From contig JACCZO010000305.1 in assembly GCA_013695925.1 (NCBI GenBank), forward strand, positions 1 to 12,762: a DNA stretch of 12,762 nucleotides. The letters run 5' to 3'. A model generated the notes under the pieces. The model had not been told where the DNA came from and made no database searches. It saw only the letters and a list, made by a program, of their open reading frames with translations. Below, piece after piece: positions 1 to 6,266 of this stretch; position 1 is the first letter of the stretch; each line of letters opens with the position of its first letter. Origin of the DNA: Chthoniobacterales bacterium. GTDB taxonomy: Bacteria > Verrucomicrobiota > Verrucomicrobiia > Chthoniobacterales > UBA10450. The position numbers and the translations under genes are program-made.

Positions 1-190
1 TTTCCAGCAACTGACGCAGGCCGGTGATCCGTTGGTTAGTCAGGATTTGGAAGCTCTCCGCGACGAAAACAAGCAGCAGCAGCTTGATCGCCAACGTCCA
101 GCCGATCGCGAGCCAATCCTCTTTCGGCAGGATCAGGAAGAGGCCTCTCCGCGCTGACTTTTGCGGAGCCGTCTCGGATTTATTTTCCAT
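1..190 (-). CDS. N-terminus of an integral membrane protein, possibly a PIG-V-like mannosyltransferase (cut by window edge)
   Basis: An open frame of 63 codons begins at the ATG complementary to 188-190 and runs without a stop off the left edge. The protein starts with a short polar, basic segment (MENKSETAPQKSARR). A strongly hydrophobic stretch follows at about residues 26-48 (LAIGWTLAIKLLLLVF), as in a first membrane helix whose N-terminus is cytoplasmic. The order (charged tail, W-x-LAIK-type helix, then a polar ITG segment) reminds me of bacterial PIG-V-like mannosyltransferase homologues, but the catalytic region lies outside the window, so that is only a guess. No clear Shine-Dalgarno sequence precedes the start. 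The codons look ordinary for the region. Confidence 0.5.
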   Translation of the reverse strand, partial: MENKSETAPQKSARRGLFLILPKEDWLAIGWTLAIKLLLLVFVAESFQILTNQRITGLRQLLE

Positions 191-235
191 GATCGAAATG
201 AGGAAAACTTCCCACGGAGACACGCGCGCGACGAA

Positions 236-391
236 TCATTCGTGCGCATTCTGCCGAGGGCCGGCTTGCGCGGGGCCAGGATCGCCTAACGAATCGGCGA
301 GGCAAAATGCGAAGACGAGACCTCCACAAAGGGTCGCGGCGACAAAGCGGCGGACGGGCCTGGCTGGCAGCGGAATCTGAGAAGAATTCAT
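236..391 (-). CDS. Possible small exported protein, 51 residues (doubtful)
   Basis: The ATG complementary to 389-391 opens a 51-codon frame ending in TGA at 236-238. It lies 45 bases upstream of the membrane protein gene on the same strand. The N-terminal half resembles a signal peptide: RPVRR, then a hydrophobic core (FVAATLCGGLVFAFCLA). The rest is Pro/Ala/Gly-rich with no recognisable domain. One copy of the dispersed 9-mer lies inside and encodes Ser-Leu-Gly. There is no visible ribosome binding site. In DNA this rich in G+C a frame of this length can occur by chance, so the only real argument for the gene is the signal-like N-terminus. Confidence 0.25.
   Translation of the reverse strand: MNSSQIPLPARPVRRFVAATLCGGLVFAFCLADSLGDPGPAQAGPRQNAHE
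284..292 (+). repeat. Dispersed 9-mer GCCTAACGA, exact copy
   Basis: Within the doubtful small ORF. On the coding (-) strand it reads TCG TTA GGC, Ser-Leu-Gly. Confidence 0.6.
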
Positions 392-945
392 GAGTAGCAT
401 TTGCGAACTTTCGGGGCTGCCAAGTCAATGCAAAAATCTGCTGGGCAAAGAAAACGCCGGTCAAGCCGGCTTGAACGCGCAAAACGGCGGCAAGCTGAAC
501 AAGAACAATCCAACCGCGCTCCGCAATCGCGGACAAGTGACGAAAGGCGGCCGTGGCCTGAAGAATGCGGCCAGCGGCCGCAATGGGCTGCGGACGAGTC
601 ACACGAATTACCGGGTGCGTAACTCTCGCTAAGTCTTTTGTAACTATCGCCCCGTGCAGCACGATCGGTATCAGTACACTTTTCGTTACGACCGGGTCGT
701 GATTGTGGGCGGCGGTTATGACTACTGGGATGCGGGCTATTGGTATTCGGCGTGGGGTTATGACCCGGCGTGGTGAGGTAGACGGATTGGTCGGCCCGAA
801 AACGCGCGAAGCCCTCGCCGCTTACCAGACTGACCATGAGCTCGAAGTCACTTCGGCGGTGGACGAACCAACCGTGGAAGCACTCGGCCTGATTCAAAAC
901 GCCTGGTCATGCGCTCCGGTAGTCGGAGACTGGCGGAATCTCTGA
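390..945 (+). pseudogene. Decayed secreted protein with a C-terminal peptidoglycan-binding domain
   Basis: Two frames carry pieces of one protein. In the frame of 390, an Asn/Arg/Gly-rich segment (NAGQAGLNAQNGG to TNYRVRNSR) is broken by TAA at 630-632. It continues in the same frame as YRPVQHDRYQYTF and then an aromatic stretch, GYDYWDAGYWYSAWGYDP, ending in TGA at 774-776. The next frame (from 772) gives GEVDGLVGPKTREALAAYQ and VTSAVDEPTVEALGL, the second half of a PG_binding_1 (PF01471) repeat. In relatives I remember, the WGYDP segment is followed by a spacer and the first helix of this domain (a VQ-x-L-x-x-x-GYY type motif). That part, roughly 30-40 residues, is missing here and the frame changes at the junction. 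No signal peptide is visible upstream of 390, so the N-terminus is also lost. One nonsense codon, one deletion with frameshift and a missing start make this a pseudogene. The intact protein would bind cell-wall peptidoglycan. Confidence 0.65.
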
Positions 946-946
946 G

Positions 947-2143
947 TCAGGCGAAGGCCGGGATGCCGGTGATCTGCTGACCCAGGACGAGCAGGTGAAT
1001 GTCGTGGGTACCCTCGTAGGTCTTGACACTCTCGAGGTTGCACATGTGGCGGAAACATTGGTGCTCATCCAGAATCCCGACTCCGCCGAGGATGTCGCGC
1101 GCGGTCCGGGCGGCATCGAGAGCGATCTCCACGTTGTTCATTTTCGCCATAGAGATGTGGTAATGCTTCGCCGCGCCGGCATCCTTGAGCTGCGCCAGAC
1201 GAAGGGCAAGAAACTGCGCCTTCGTGATCTCGGTCAGCATCCGCGCGAGTTTTGCCTGAACGAGCTGGAAGCTGGCGATGGGACGCCCGAATTGTTCACG
1301 GCCCATGGCGTAGCGCCGCGCTTCATCGTAGCAGGACATGGCCGCGCCGAGCGCGCCCCACGAGATTCCATAGCGCGCGTGATTGAGACAGCCGAGTGGC
1401 GAACGCAGGCCGCCGCTCTCCGGCAGCAATGCATCGGGCGGCAGGGCGCAGTCGTCCAACTCGATCTCTGCGGTTAATGCTGCGCGCAGCGAAAGCTTGC
1501 CCTCGATCAGCGTGGCCTTGAATCCCGGCGTCCCTTTCTCGACCAGGAAACCGCGGATCGCGCCGGAGCTTTGCGCGTCGACACCCGGTTCACCGTCGAG
1601 CTTGGCCCAGACGACTGCGACGTCGGCGATCGTGGCGTTGCCGATCCATTTCTTTGCGCCGCTGAGCCGGAAGCCATCGCCCGTCTTGCGCGCCCGCGTG
1701 ATCATGCCGCCGGGATTGGAGCCAAAGTCCGGCTCAGTGAGGGCAAAGCAGCCGAGCTTCGCTCCTCGCGCCATTTCTGGAAGCCAGCGGCTCTTTTGTT
1801 CCTCCGAACCAAAAAGATCGATCGCCATCATGGCAAGCGAGCCCTGGACGGAGGCGAAGGTGCGCAAGCCACTATCACCTCGTTCGAGTTCCTGCAGGAT
1901 GAGGCCGCCCGCAACGTTCCCTAATCCCAGGCACCCATGACCTTTGATCGTCGGACCAAAGGCGCCGAGCTCGGCAAGCTCCGGCACCAGGTCGATCGGA
2001 AATGTGCCCGCGCGATAATGCTCAGTCACGACGGGAAGGAAGCGCTCATCGACCCAACGTCGCACGCGGTCCCGGATCTGCCGTTCGTCCGGCGTCAGGA
2101 GTGCATCGAGGTCGTAAAAATCGGTCGCTTCGAAGGTGGACAT
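947..2143 (-). CDS. gcdH: Glutaryl-CoA dehydrogenase-type acyl-CoA dehydrogenase
   Basis: 398 residues, the usual size of the mature family. Glutaryl-CoA dehydrogenase is a cytoplasmic FAD enzyme that oxidises and decarboxylates glutaryl-CoA to crotonyl-CoA in lysine and tryptophan breakdown. Visible marks are ERGDSGLRTFASVQGSL at 88-103, with Arg94 matching the substrate-carboxylate-binding arginine; the flavin-contact segment GCFALTEPDFGSNPGG at 131-146; KKWIGNA at 164-170; GREQFGRPI at 281-289; and the C-terminal KTYEGTHDIHLLVLGQQITG. The last is the family signature and contains catalytic base Glu377. The ATG complementary to 2141-2143 was chosen because the protein then starts like its relatives (MSTFEATDF). 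The frame stays open for 135 more codons upstream, but those residues resemble no protein. No partner genes of lysine degradation or electron-transfer flavoprotein lie nearby. Decarboxylating versus non-decarboxylating activity cannot be told from this reading. Confidence 0.88.
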   Translation of the reverse strand: MSTFEATDFYDLDALLTPDERQIRDRVRRWVDERFLPVVTEHYRAGTFPIDLVPELAELGAFGPTIKGHGCLGLGNVAGGLILQELERGDSGLRTFASVQGSLAMMAIDLFGSEEQKSRWLPEMARGAKLGCFALTEPDFGSNPGGMITRARKTGDGFRLSGAKKWIGNATIADVAVVWAKLDGEPGVDAQSSGAIRGFLVEKGTPGFKATLIEGKLSLRAALTAEIELDDCALPPDALLPESGGLRSPLGCLNHARYGISWGALGAAMSCYDEARRYAMGREQFGRPIASFQLVQAKLARMLTEITKAQFLALRLAQLKDAGAAKHYHISMAKMNNVEIALDAARTARDILGGVGILDEHQCFRHMCNLESVKTYEGTHDIHLLVLGQQITGIPAFA

Positions 2144-2307
2144 CGCGGTTTTCTGGAGCGGCAGTCTAGCAGCGCCCAGAGCCCTGCTCCACTGCGAATC
2201 AGCCGGAGGTTCTGTCGGGTTGGCAACACTGCCGGAGAGAACCAGGACGCGAACGAATGATTGACCGGCACGCTCGCGCGCGTGGGCGAGTTGCCATGCG
2301 ATGGTCG

Positions 2308-2316
2308 CGGTTAGGC
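2308..2316 (-). repeat. Dispersed 9-mer, weak copy (GCCTAACCG)
   Basis: Seven of nine positions match and the CCTAAC core is intact. It lies in the non-coding stretch. Confidence 0.3.
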
Positions 2317-2520
2317 TCCGCAGGGGAAAAGAATCGCGGGGCGAAGCGAGAAAGGGGATTCGAGGAGTACCGCCCCCCACACCCGAAGGGCATGAAGGGC
2401 GGCTGTTCCCCCCAGAACACCCAACGAGTAAATCATCCGTTTCCGCGCTGCAAGATAAATATTCGCAAAATTTTCGGTAGCCCACCGCCGGGGCCGAATT
2501 CCGGCCGAGTGCTCGATCTG

Positions 2521-2538
2521 GCGCTCCCTCACGAGCGC
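2521..2538 (-). terminator. Stem-loop just downstream of the HD-domain gene
   Basis: A perfect 6-bp stem, GCGCTC/GAGCGC, with a 6-base loop lies 10 bases past the stop codon of the HD-domain gene. No U-tract follows directly, although the minus strand becomes A+T-rich some 45 bases further on. It could be a weak terminator or an mRNA 3' stabiliser; chance is also possible in GC-rich DNA. Confidence 0.25.
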
Positions 2539-2548
2539 TCTCTCTCAT

Positions 2549-3124
2549 CTAGGAGCCAGTCGCTGCCAACTCCTCTATCTTTGTGACGACGCGATCCAGT
2601 TCATCGATCAAGGCGCTGGCACCGTGTTTGCGAAAAGCAGCGACCAACGAGCGATAATACCAAAGCGTCCCGTCTTTGCCGCCTTTGAACCGCGTCCAGA
2701 GCTCGTCGCCCTCCTCGCGCAAATTATGCAAAATGGCCTGCGCATTGTGCAACTTGTCCGAGGCTGAAACAAGCCGGGTGGAAGCGGAAGCCGAAGCGAG
2801 GTGCGCGATATATTTTTCTTTTCGCTCCCGCCAGGGCGGTTTGGGCGTTTGATCGGTGTCGGTACAACCGGCAACAATCTCGCTGACCGCCTGACCGAAT
2901 TTTTCCTCGATCTCGCACTGCCGTTGCGGTCCTCCGCGATCCTCCACCGCATCATGGAGAAGCGCCGCGATCGCCTCCGTTTCGTTCGCGCCATATTCCA
3001 TGGCGATAGCTGTGACTCCCAAGAGATGGCCGATATAAGGAATTTTCGTTTTCTTGCGCAATTGGCCCCCGTGCACATCCGTCGCGTAAACCAGTGCCTC
3101 CGTAAATTTGGGAGAGAGATTCAT
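2549..3124 (-). CDS. Small HD-domain phosphohydrolase, SpoT/Mesh1-like
   Basis: 191 residues forming a single HD-superfamily domain. Metal-binding signatures are in order: His33 in YIGHLL, His57-Asp58 in ALLHDAVED (with Glu61 and Asp62), and Asp123 in SASDKLHNAQ. The spacing and the LLHDAVED and DKLHN motifs match the hydrolase half of RelA/SpoT and the stand-alone Mesh1-type (p)ppGpp 3'-pyrophosphohydrolases. The synthetase, TGS and ACT domains of full-length RelA/SpoT are absent. The likely role is hydrolysis of a phosphorylated nucleotide in the cytoplasm, perhaps (p)ppGpp. The distant C-terminal half, including LWYYRSLVAAF at about 156-166, means another nucleotide substrate is possible. 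The start is the ATG complementary to 3122-3124; a modest GGGG precedes it. The gene appears to be transcribed alone. Confidence 0.75.
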   Translation of the reverse strand: MNLSPKFTEALVYATDVHGGQLRKKTKIPYIGHLLGVTAIAMEYGANETEAIAALLHDAVEDRGGPQRQCEIEEKFGQAVSEIVAGCTDTDQTPKPPWRERKEKYIAHLASASASTRLVSASDKLHNAQAILHNLREEGDELWTRFKGGKDGTLWYYRSLVAAFRKHGASALIDELDRVVTKIEELAATGS

Positions 3125-3268
3125 AGCCCCATGCTAGCACGGCTTTGCGCGATCTCGCTCTACGCTCAGCCAATCCCCCCAGAAAGTTAGCGCCCGGTTT
3201 TGTCGATCATCGGTCCCTGAAAAGCTCAGAGCCTGGGCAAGGTCAGTAACTGAAGGACTGGATCACAG

Positions 3269-3277
3269 TCGTTAGGT
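3269..3277 (-). repeat. Dispersed 9-mer, one mismatch (ACCTAACGA)
   Basis: In the last coding segment of the frameshifted secreted protein; reads AAC CTA ACG ACT, Asn-Leu-Thr-Thr. Confidence 0.5.
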
Positions 3278-3908
3278 TGGGGCCAATTACAAAGCCCATC
3301 CTGCGGTTTGGATTTAGCGTGATTTTGACGGGGAAGACGTGTCGCCCCCTTGGAAGTTCAACCCGTCGATCGACTCGACGAGATTTCCTGCCGCATCGTA
3401 GACGTGAATACTGCTCCCGGCCGTCAGCGATCCGTGGGAAAAGGCCTGGGCAACCAGGAATAGCTTGTTGATCGGATCAAACTCGATATCTCCACCGCTG
3501 CCCGTTGACTTACCCGGCTCGGCGTCGGGCAGAAGCACATTGATCCCGCTGAAGTCACTCAAGTTAAAGAACTGGATCGCCGAGTCGAAGGAAGTGTCGG
3601 TGCAAAGAATTCCACCTTCCGAATGGACCGCGATGCCATTGATCACTCCCAGGCCGAGACCAGTGCGTTCCTCAAAGGCGCCGGTAGCCAGGTCGACGAA
3701 GCCGATAACCGGTGGTTCGATAAAACCGGTAGGTTTGTCGTGGCCAAGGATGGCCTCGTTATTAACGTAATCGTAGGCCATGACGGATGGCGCTTCGACC
3801 GTGAAATCCCAGCGTTGGGATTGACCTGGAATCCCCGCTGGCCCAGTGCGCATTCAGGCCACGCCAGGCAAAGTAACAACCCGAGCAGGGCGACCGAAGC
3901 AAACTGTT

Positions 3909-3917
3909 TCGTTAGGG
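3909..3917 (-). repeat. Dispersed 9-mer, one mismatch (CCCTAACGA)
   Basis: In the signal-peptide region of the frameshifted secreted protein; reads TCC CTA ACG AAA, Ser-Leu-Thr-Lys. Confidence 0.5.
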
Positions 3918-4002
3918 AGCGGCTGGAATGAAATGACGATGTCATGCTGCGATACTTTCCCCGGGCGGTCCCGGTCTCAAGTATGGCCGCGTAACAGAAG
4001 CG

Positions 4003-6153
4003 TTACCTCTCGACTGGCTTCATCCGTAGTTGAGCGAAGAGGAAGCTATAGATATCCGCCGACTGTTTGATCCGCTCGCTCAACGCCGTGCCGATGCCGT
4101 GGCCAGAACTGCTCGAGGTGCGCAAGAGAATTGGACGTTCCGATTTGTTCGCCGCCTGCAACCGGGCGGTCATCTTGCGCGAGTGATAAGGCGCGACCCG
4201 GCCATCGTTTGCACCGGTCATCAGGAGCACCGCAGGATATTTTGTTCCGTCCGCGACGTGATGATAGGGCGAGTAGGCATAGAGCGCCTTGAACTGATCT
4301 TCGTTCTTCACGGTACCAAACTCTGTTACGTTGAACGCGCCATTTGGTGCCAACTCCACGCGCAACATATCGTAAATGCCTACTGAGGTCACGACCGCAC
4401 GCATCAAATCGGGGTGCTGCGTGATGAGAGCGCCCATGAGCAGGCCGCCATTGCTGGCGCCCATCATCGCCAGCTTGTCGGCACTGGTGTATTTCTTTTC
4501 GCTCAGATACTGCGCGGCCGCGGCGAAGTCATCGAAAACGTTTTGTTTGTTCGTTAGGTTCCCAGCCTTGTGCCACTCCTCGCCGAACTCTCCGCCGCCA
4601 CGGATATTAGCCACGACGTAGATCCCGCCGCGATCGAACCAGAGCCGCCGGGTAAAGTCGAAGGTCGGCGACATACTGAGGCCATAGCCGCCATAGCCGT
4701 AAAGCAGCGTCGGGTTGCTCCCATCGAGTTTCGTCCCTTTCCGGCGCATGATGTTGAGCGGCACCTTCGTCCCGTCCTTCGAAGGCGCGAATTCGCGTGT
4801 CACTTCGATATCGTCGAAGGAAACCGGCGAGATGCGGACGAGGGCGGTTTTTTTCGGTTGATTCTCGCCCGCCCCGACCTTGAACCAAGCCTCCGGCTCG
4901 ATGTAGCTGACGTTGCGGAAGAGGAGCGAGCCGTCTCCGAGCCCGGCCATTTCCTGCACGTTGGAAATTGGGGGCACTGCTATCGTCACACCATGCTTCC
5001 CCTCGAGATCAAAGCGCCGCAGCTGGGAAGGGCCGCCTAACAAGTCGACGACGTAAAGATTGTTTGTCGTTGGTTCGAGCTTCTGGACGACCGCCTCGCT
5101 CGCCGGGACGATCTCGACCGCCTTGCCCAACTCCGGCGTTGCCAGCGGCAGACGCAGGATCTTGCCGCGGGGCGCGTCCGCGCGCGAGAGCAGGTAGAGC
5201 GCATCGTCGCGGCCCAGTCGCGCCAGTTTCACCTGATCACTGAATTGAGTAATCTGCTTCCAGGTTCCGTCCGTGCCTAACAAGTAATGGGCAAAGTCAC
5301 CGCCGTCCCCGTTCGCGACCGACGCGAGCACAAATTTGCCATCGGGCGATGATTCCAGCTCGATCTCAGCGATGCGCGGAAAGTCTTTGCCGATCGCATA
5401 AGTGTCCGCGCTGTCGGACGTGCCGAGTTTGTGGAAATAAACCTGCTGATAAAAATTCAGGTCTTCCTCCGCCCGCTCCCCCTTGCGCGGGAAGCGCGTG
5501 TAATAGACGCCGGTCCCCTCTCCGTTCCAGGCCGCGCTCCCGCCCGCGGTCGGATACTGGATGTGCGCGATCGTATCGCCGAGTTCCTTGCCGTTGGCGG
5601 CGTCGTAGAAATGGAGCGTGCCATCTTCGCTCCCTCCCGTGGAGATCGAGACCGCCAGTTTTTTCCCATCGAGCGAAGGCTCATACCAGTCGATCGTCGT
5701 CGCTCCCTTGCTGTCGATCTGGTTCGGATCCACCAGCACCTTTTCCGAGTTCAAATCATCCGCCGCGGCCAGCCTAACGAGCATGGGTTGCTGTTTCGGC
5801 GGTTGGAATTTCATCGCGAATAAGATTCCCGGCCGGGCCACGATCGAGGAATAACTCGGCGACGTCTTCGCATACCAATTTTTGAGCTGCGTCTGGATCG
5901 CGCCCCATCCCGGCAATCCGTCGAGATAAGCCCGCGTCTGCCTGTTCTCCGCCTCCGACCAGGCTTTCACCGCCGCGTCGTCGTCATTCTCCAGCCATTG
6001 GTAGTCATCCTCGACCTTGATGCCGTGATATTCGTTGGAAACCGGCTTCTTTTTCGCAGCGGGTGCCGGCTCCGCTTCCTTCGCCAGCAGATTCATCGTC
6101 AAGAGTCCCAATGCGGCTGGGATGACCAAAAGCAAACGGTCAATCCTCATCAT
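4003..6153 (-). CDS. Exported prolyl oligopeptidase (peptidase family S9A)
   Basis: 716 residues from the chosen start, normal for S9A enzymes, which cleave short peptides after proline. A signal peptide is visible (MMRIDRLLLVIPAALGLL, cleavage near LLA-KEA), so the enzyme is probably periplasmic. The N-terminal 400 residues or so give the seven-bladed propeller that admits only small peptides, opening with the family segment EYHGIKVEDDYQWLE. The alpha/beta-hydrolase part holds YGYGGYG and NIRGGGEFGEEWH. The triad is Ser567 in GASNGGLL, Asp650 in GANDGRV and His685 in SSGHG. An upstream ATG at 6243 is in frame but would put 30 non-signal residues ahead of the signal peptide and leave almost no room for promoters, so the ATG at 6151-6153 (or the next codon) was preferred. 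It diverges from the TonB receptor gene. The gene carries four copies of the dispersed 9-mer. Confidence 0.92.
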   Translation of the reverse strand: MMRIDRLLLVIPAALGLLTMNLLAKEAEPAPAAKKKPVSNEYHGIKVEDDYQWLENDDDAAVKAWSEAENRQTRAYLDGLPGWGAIQTQLKNWYAKTSPSYSSIVARPGILFAMKFQPPKQQPMLVRLAAADDLNSEKVLVDPNQIDSKGATTIDWYEPSLDGKKLAVSISTGGSEDGTLHFYDAANGKELGDTIAHIQYPTAGGSAAWNGEGTGVYYTRFPRKGERAEEDLNFYQQVYFHKLGTSDSADTYAIGKDFPRIAEIELESSPDGKFVLASVANGDGGDFAHYLLGTDGTWKQITQFSDQVKLARLGRDDALYLLSRADAPRGKILRLPLATPELGKAVEIVPASEAVVQKLEPTTNNLYVVDLLGGPSQLRRFDLEGKHGVTIAVPPISNVQEMAGLGDGSLLFRNVSYIEPEAWFKVGAGENQPKKTALVRISPVSFDDIEVTREFAPSKDGTKVPLNIMRRKGTKLDGSNPTLLYGYGGYGLSMSPTFDFTRRLWFDRGGIYVVANIRGGGEFGEEWHKAGNLTNKQNVFDDFAAAAQYLSEKKYTSADKLAMMGASNGGLLMGALITQHPDLMRAVVTSVGIYDMLRVELAPNGAFNVTEFGTVKNEDQFKALYAYSPYHHVADGTKYPAVLLMTGANDGRVAPYHSRKMTARLQAANKSERPILLRTSSSSGHGIGTALSERIKQSADIYSFLFAQLRMKPVER
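4551..4559 (-). repeat. Dispersed 9-mer, one mismatch (ACCTAACGA)
   Basis: In the prolyl oligopeptidase gene, sense orientation; AAC CTA ACG AAC, Asn-Leu-Thr-Asn. Confidence 0.5.
5035..5043 (+). repeat. Dispersed 9-mer, one mismatch (GCCTAACAA)
   Basis: In the prolyl oligopeptidase gene, antisense orientation; the coding strand reads TTG TTA GGC, Leu-Leu-Gly. Confidence 0.5.
5275..5283 (+). repeat. Dispersed 9-mer, one mismatch (GCCTAACAA)
   Basis: In the prolyl oligopeptidase gene, antisense orientation; the coding strand again reads TTG TTA GGC, Leu-Leu-Gly, as in the copy 240 bases away. Confidence 0.5.
5772..5780 (+). repeat. Dispersed 9-mer GCCTAACGA, exact copy
   Basis: In the prolyl oligopeptidase gene, antisense orientation; the coding strand reads CTC GTT AGG CTG, Leu-Val-Arg-Leu, a frame different from the two copies before it. 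Confidence 0.6.
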
Positions 6154-6266
6154 GCTACCAACAACGACCGTATGACCCCCTCCCGCAAGTCCCTGCCGCC
6201 GCATGGATAAGGCGACGTTCGAGATCGTGCCTTGCCAAAACATTACAATTCTGACAGGATCACCAA
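6154..6266. promoter_or_regulatory. Divergent control region between peptidase and TonB receptor genes
   Basis: The 113 bases separate two genes transcribed away from each other, so promoters for both must lie here or inside the neighbouring coding ends. The receptor-proximal part is A+T-richer (TTGCCAAAACATTACAATTC). A TACAAT hexamer at 6244-6249 resembles a -10 box, but it has no -35 partner at normal spacing and would leave only a very short leader. No operator palindrome is obvious. Confidence 0.4.
6256..6259 (+). promoter_or_regulatory. Ribosome binding site of the TonB receptor gene
   Basis: AGGA with a 7-base spacer before the ATG at 6267. It is one of the few recognisable Shine-Dalgarno sequences in the window, and it fixes this start. 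Confidence 0.5.

Larger units (their letters stand above)
2144..2548. other. 405-base intergenic stretch without a convincing gene
   Basis: This lies between the start of the acyl-CoA dehydrogenase gene and the end of the HD-domain gene, both on the minus strand. All frames are fairly open because of base composition, but none gives a protein-like product. It holds an A+T-rich patch at about 2452-2476, which could contain a promoter for the dehydrogenase with a long leader, and GC-rich inverted repeats at its right end. A weak copy of the dispersed word occurs at 2308-2316. A 41-codon frame (2311-2436, -) is hydrophobic, but nothing else supports it. Confidence 0.5.
3243..3945 (-). pseudogene. 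Secreted beta-propeller-like protein broken by two one-base frameshifts
   Basis: Three consecutive minus-strand frames each carry one part of a single protein. From the ATG complementary to 3943-3945 comes a signal peptide (SLTKQFASVALLGLLLCLAW). The middle frame, up to the out-of-frame stop at 3314-3316, holds QRWDFTVEAPSVMAYDYVNN, GVINGIAVHSEGGILCTDT, GGDIEFDPINKLFLVAQ and IHVYDAAGNLVESIDGLNF, as in YncE/NHL-type propeller blades. The third frame gives HVFPVKITLNPNRRMGFVIG and ends IQSFSY at TGA 3243-3245. Restoring one base in the G4 run (3833-3836) and one in the G5 run (3345-3349) joins all parts into exactly 235 codons. The defects are therefore either very recent mutations or homopolymer sequencing errors. 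The function is unknown; an exported ligand-binding or lyase-like protein is plausible. No catalytic motif is visible. Confidence 0.7.

Noticed and set aside
995..1940. Plus-strand open frames opposite the acyl-CoA dehydrogenase
   Set aside because: The minus-strand protein has full family signatures along its whole length; the antisense products do not look like proteins.
2311..2436. 41-codon hydrophobic minus-strand frame
   Set aside because: There is no ribosome binding site or recognisable motif, and its stop coincides with a weak copy of the dispersed word; kept only as part of the intergenic description.
2144..2548. N-terminal extension of the acyl-CoA dehydrogenase (533-residue version)
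   Set aside because: The extra residues have no similarity to the family, and the ATG at 2143 gives the standard length and start.
6154..6243. Upstream ATG (6243) for the prolyl oligopeptidase
   Set aside because: It would place 30 residues before a clear signal peptide and leave only 23 bases for two divergent promoters.
6244..6249. TACAAT as the -10 box of the TonB receptor gene
   Set aside because: There is no -35 match at 16-18 bases, and transcription would begin at about the ribosome binding site.
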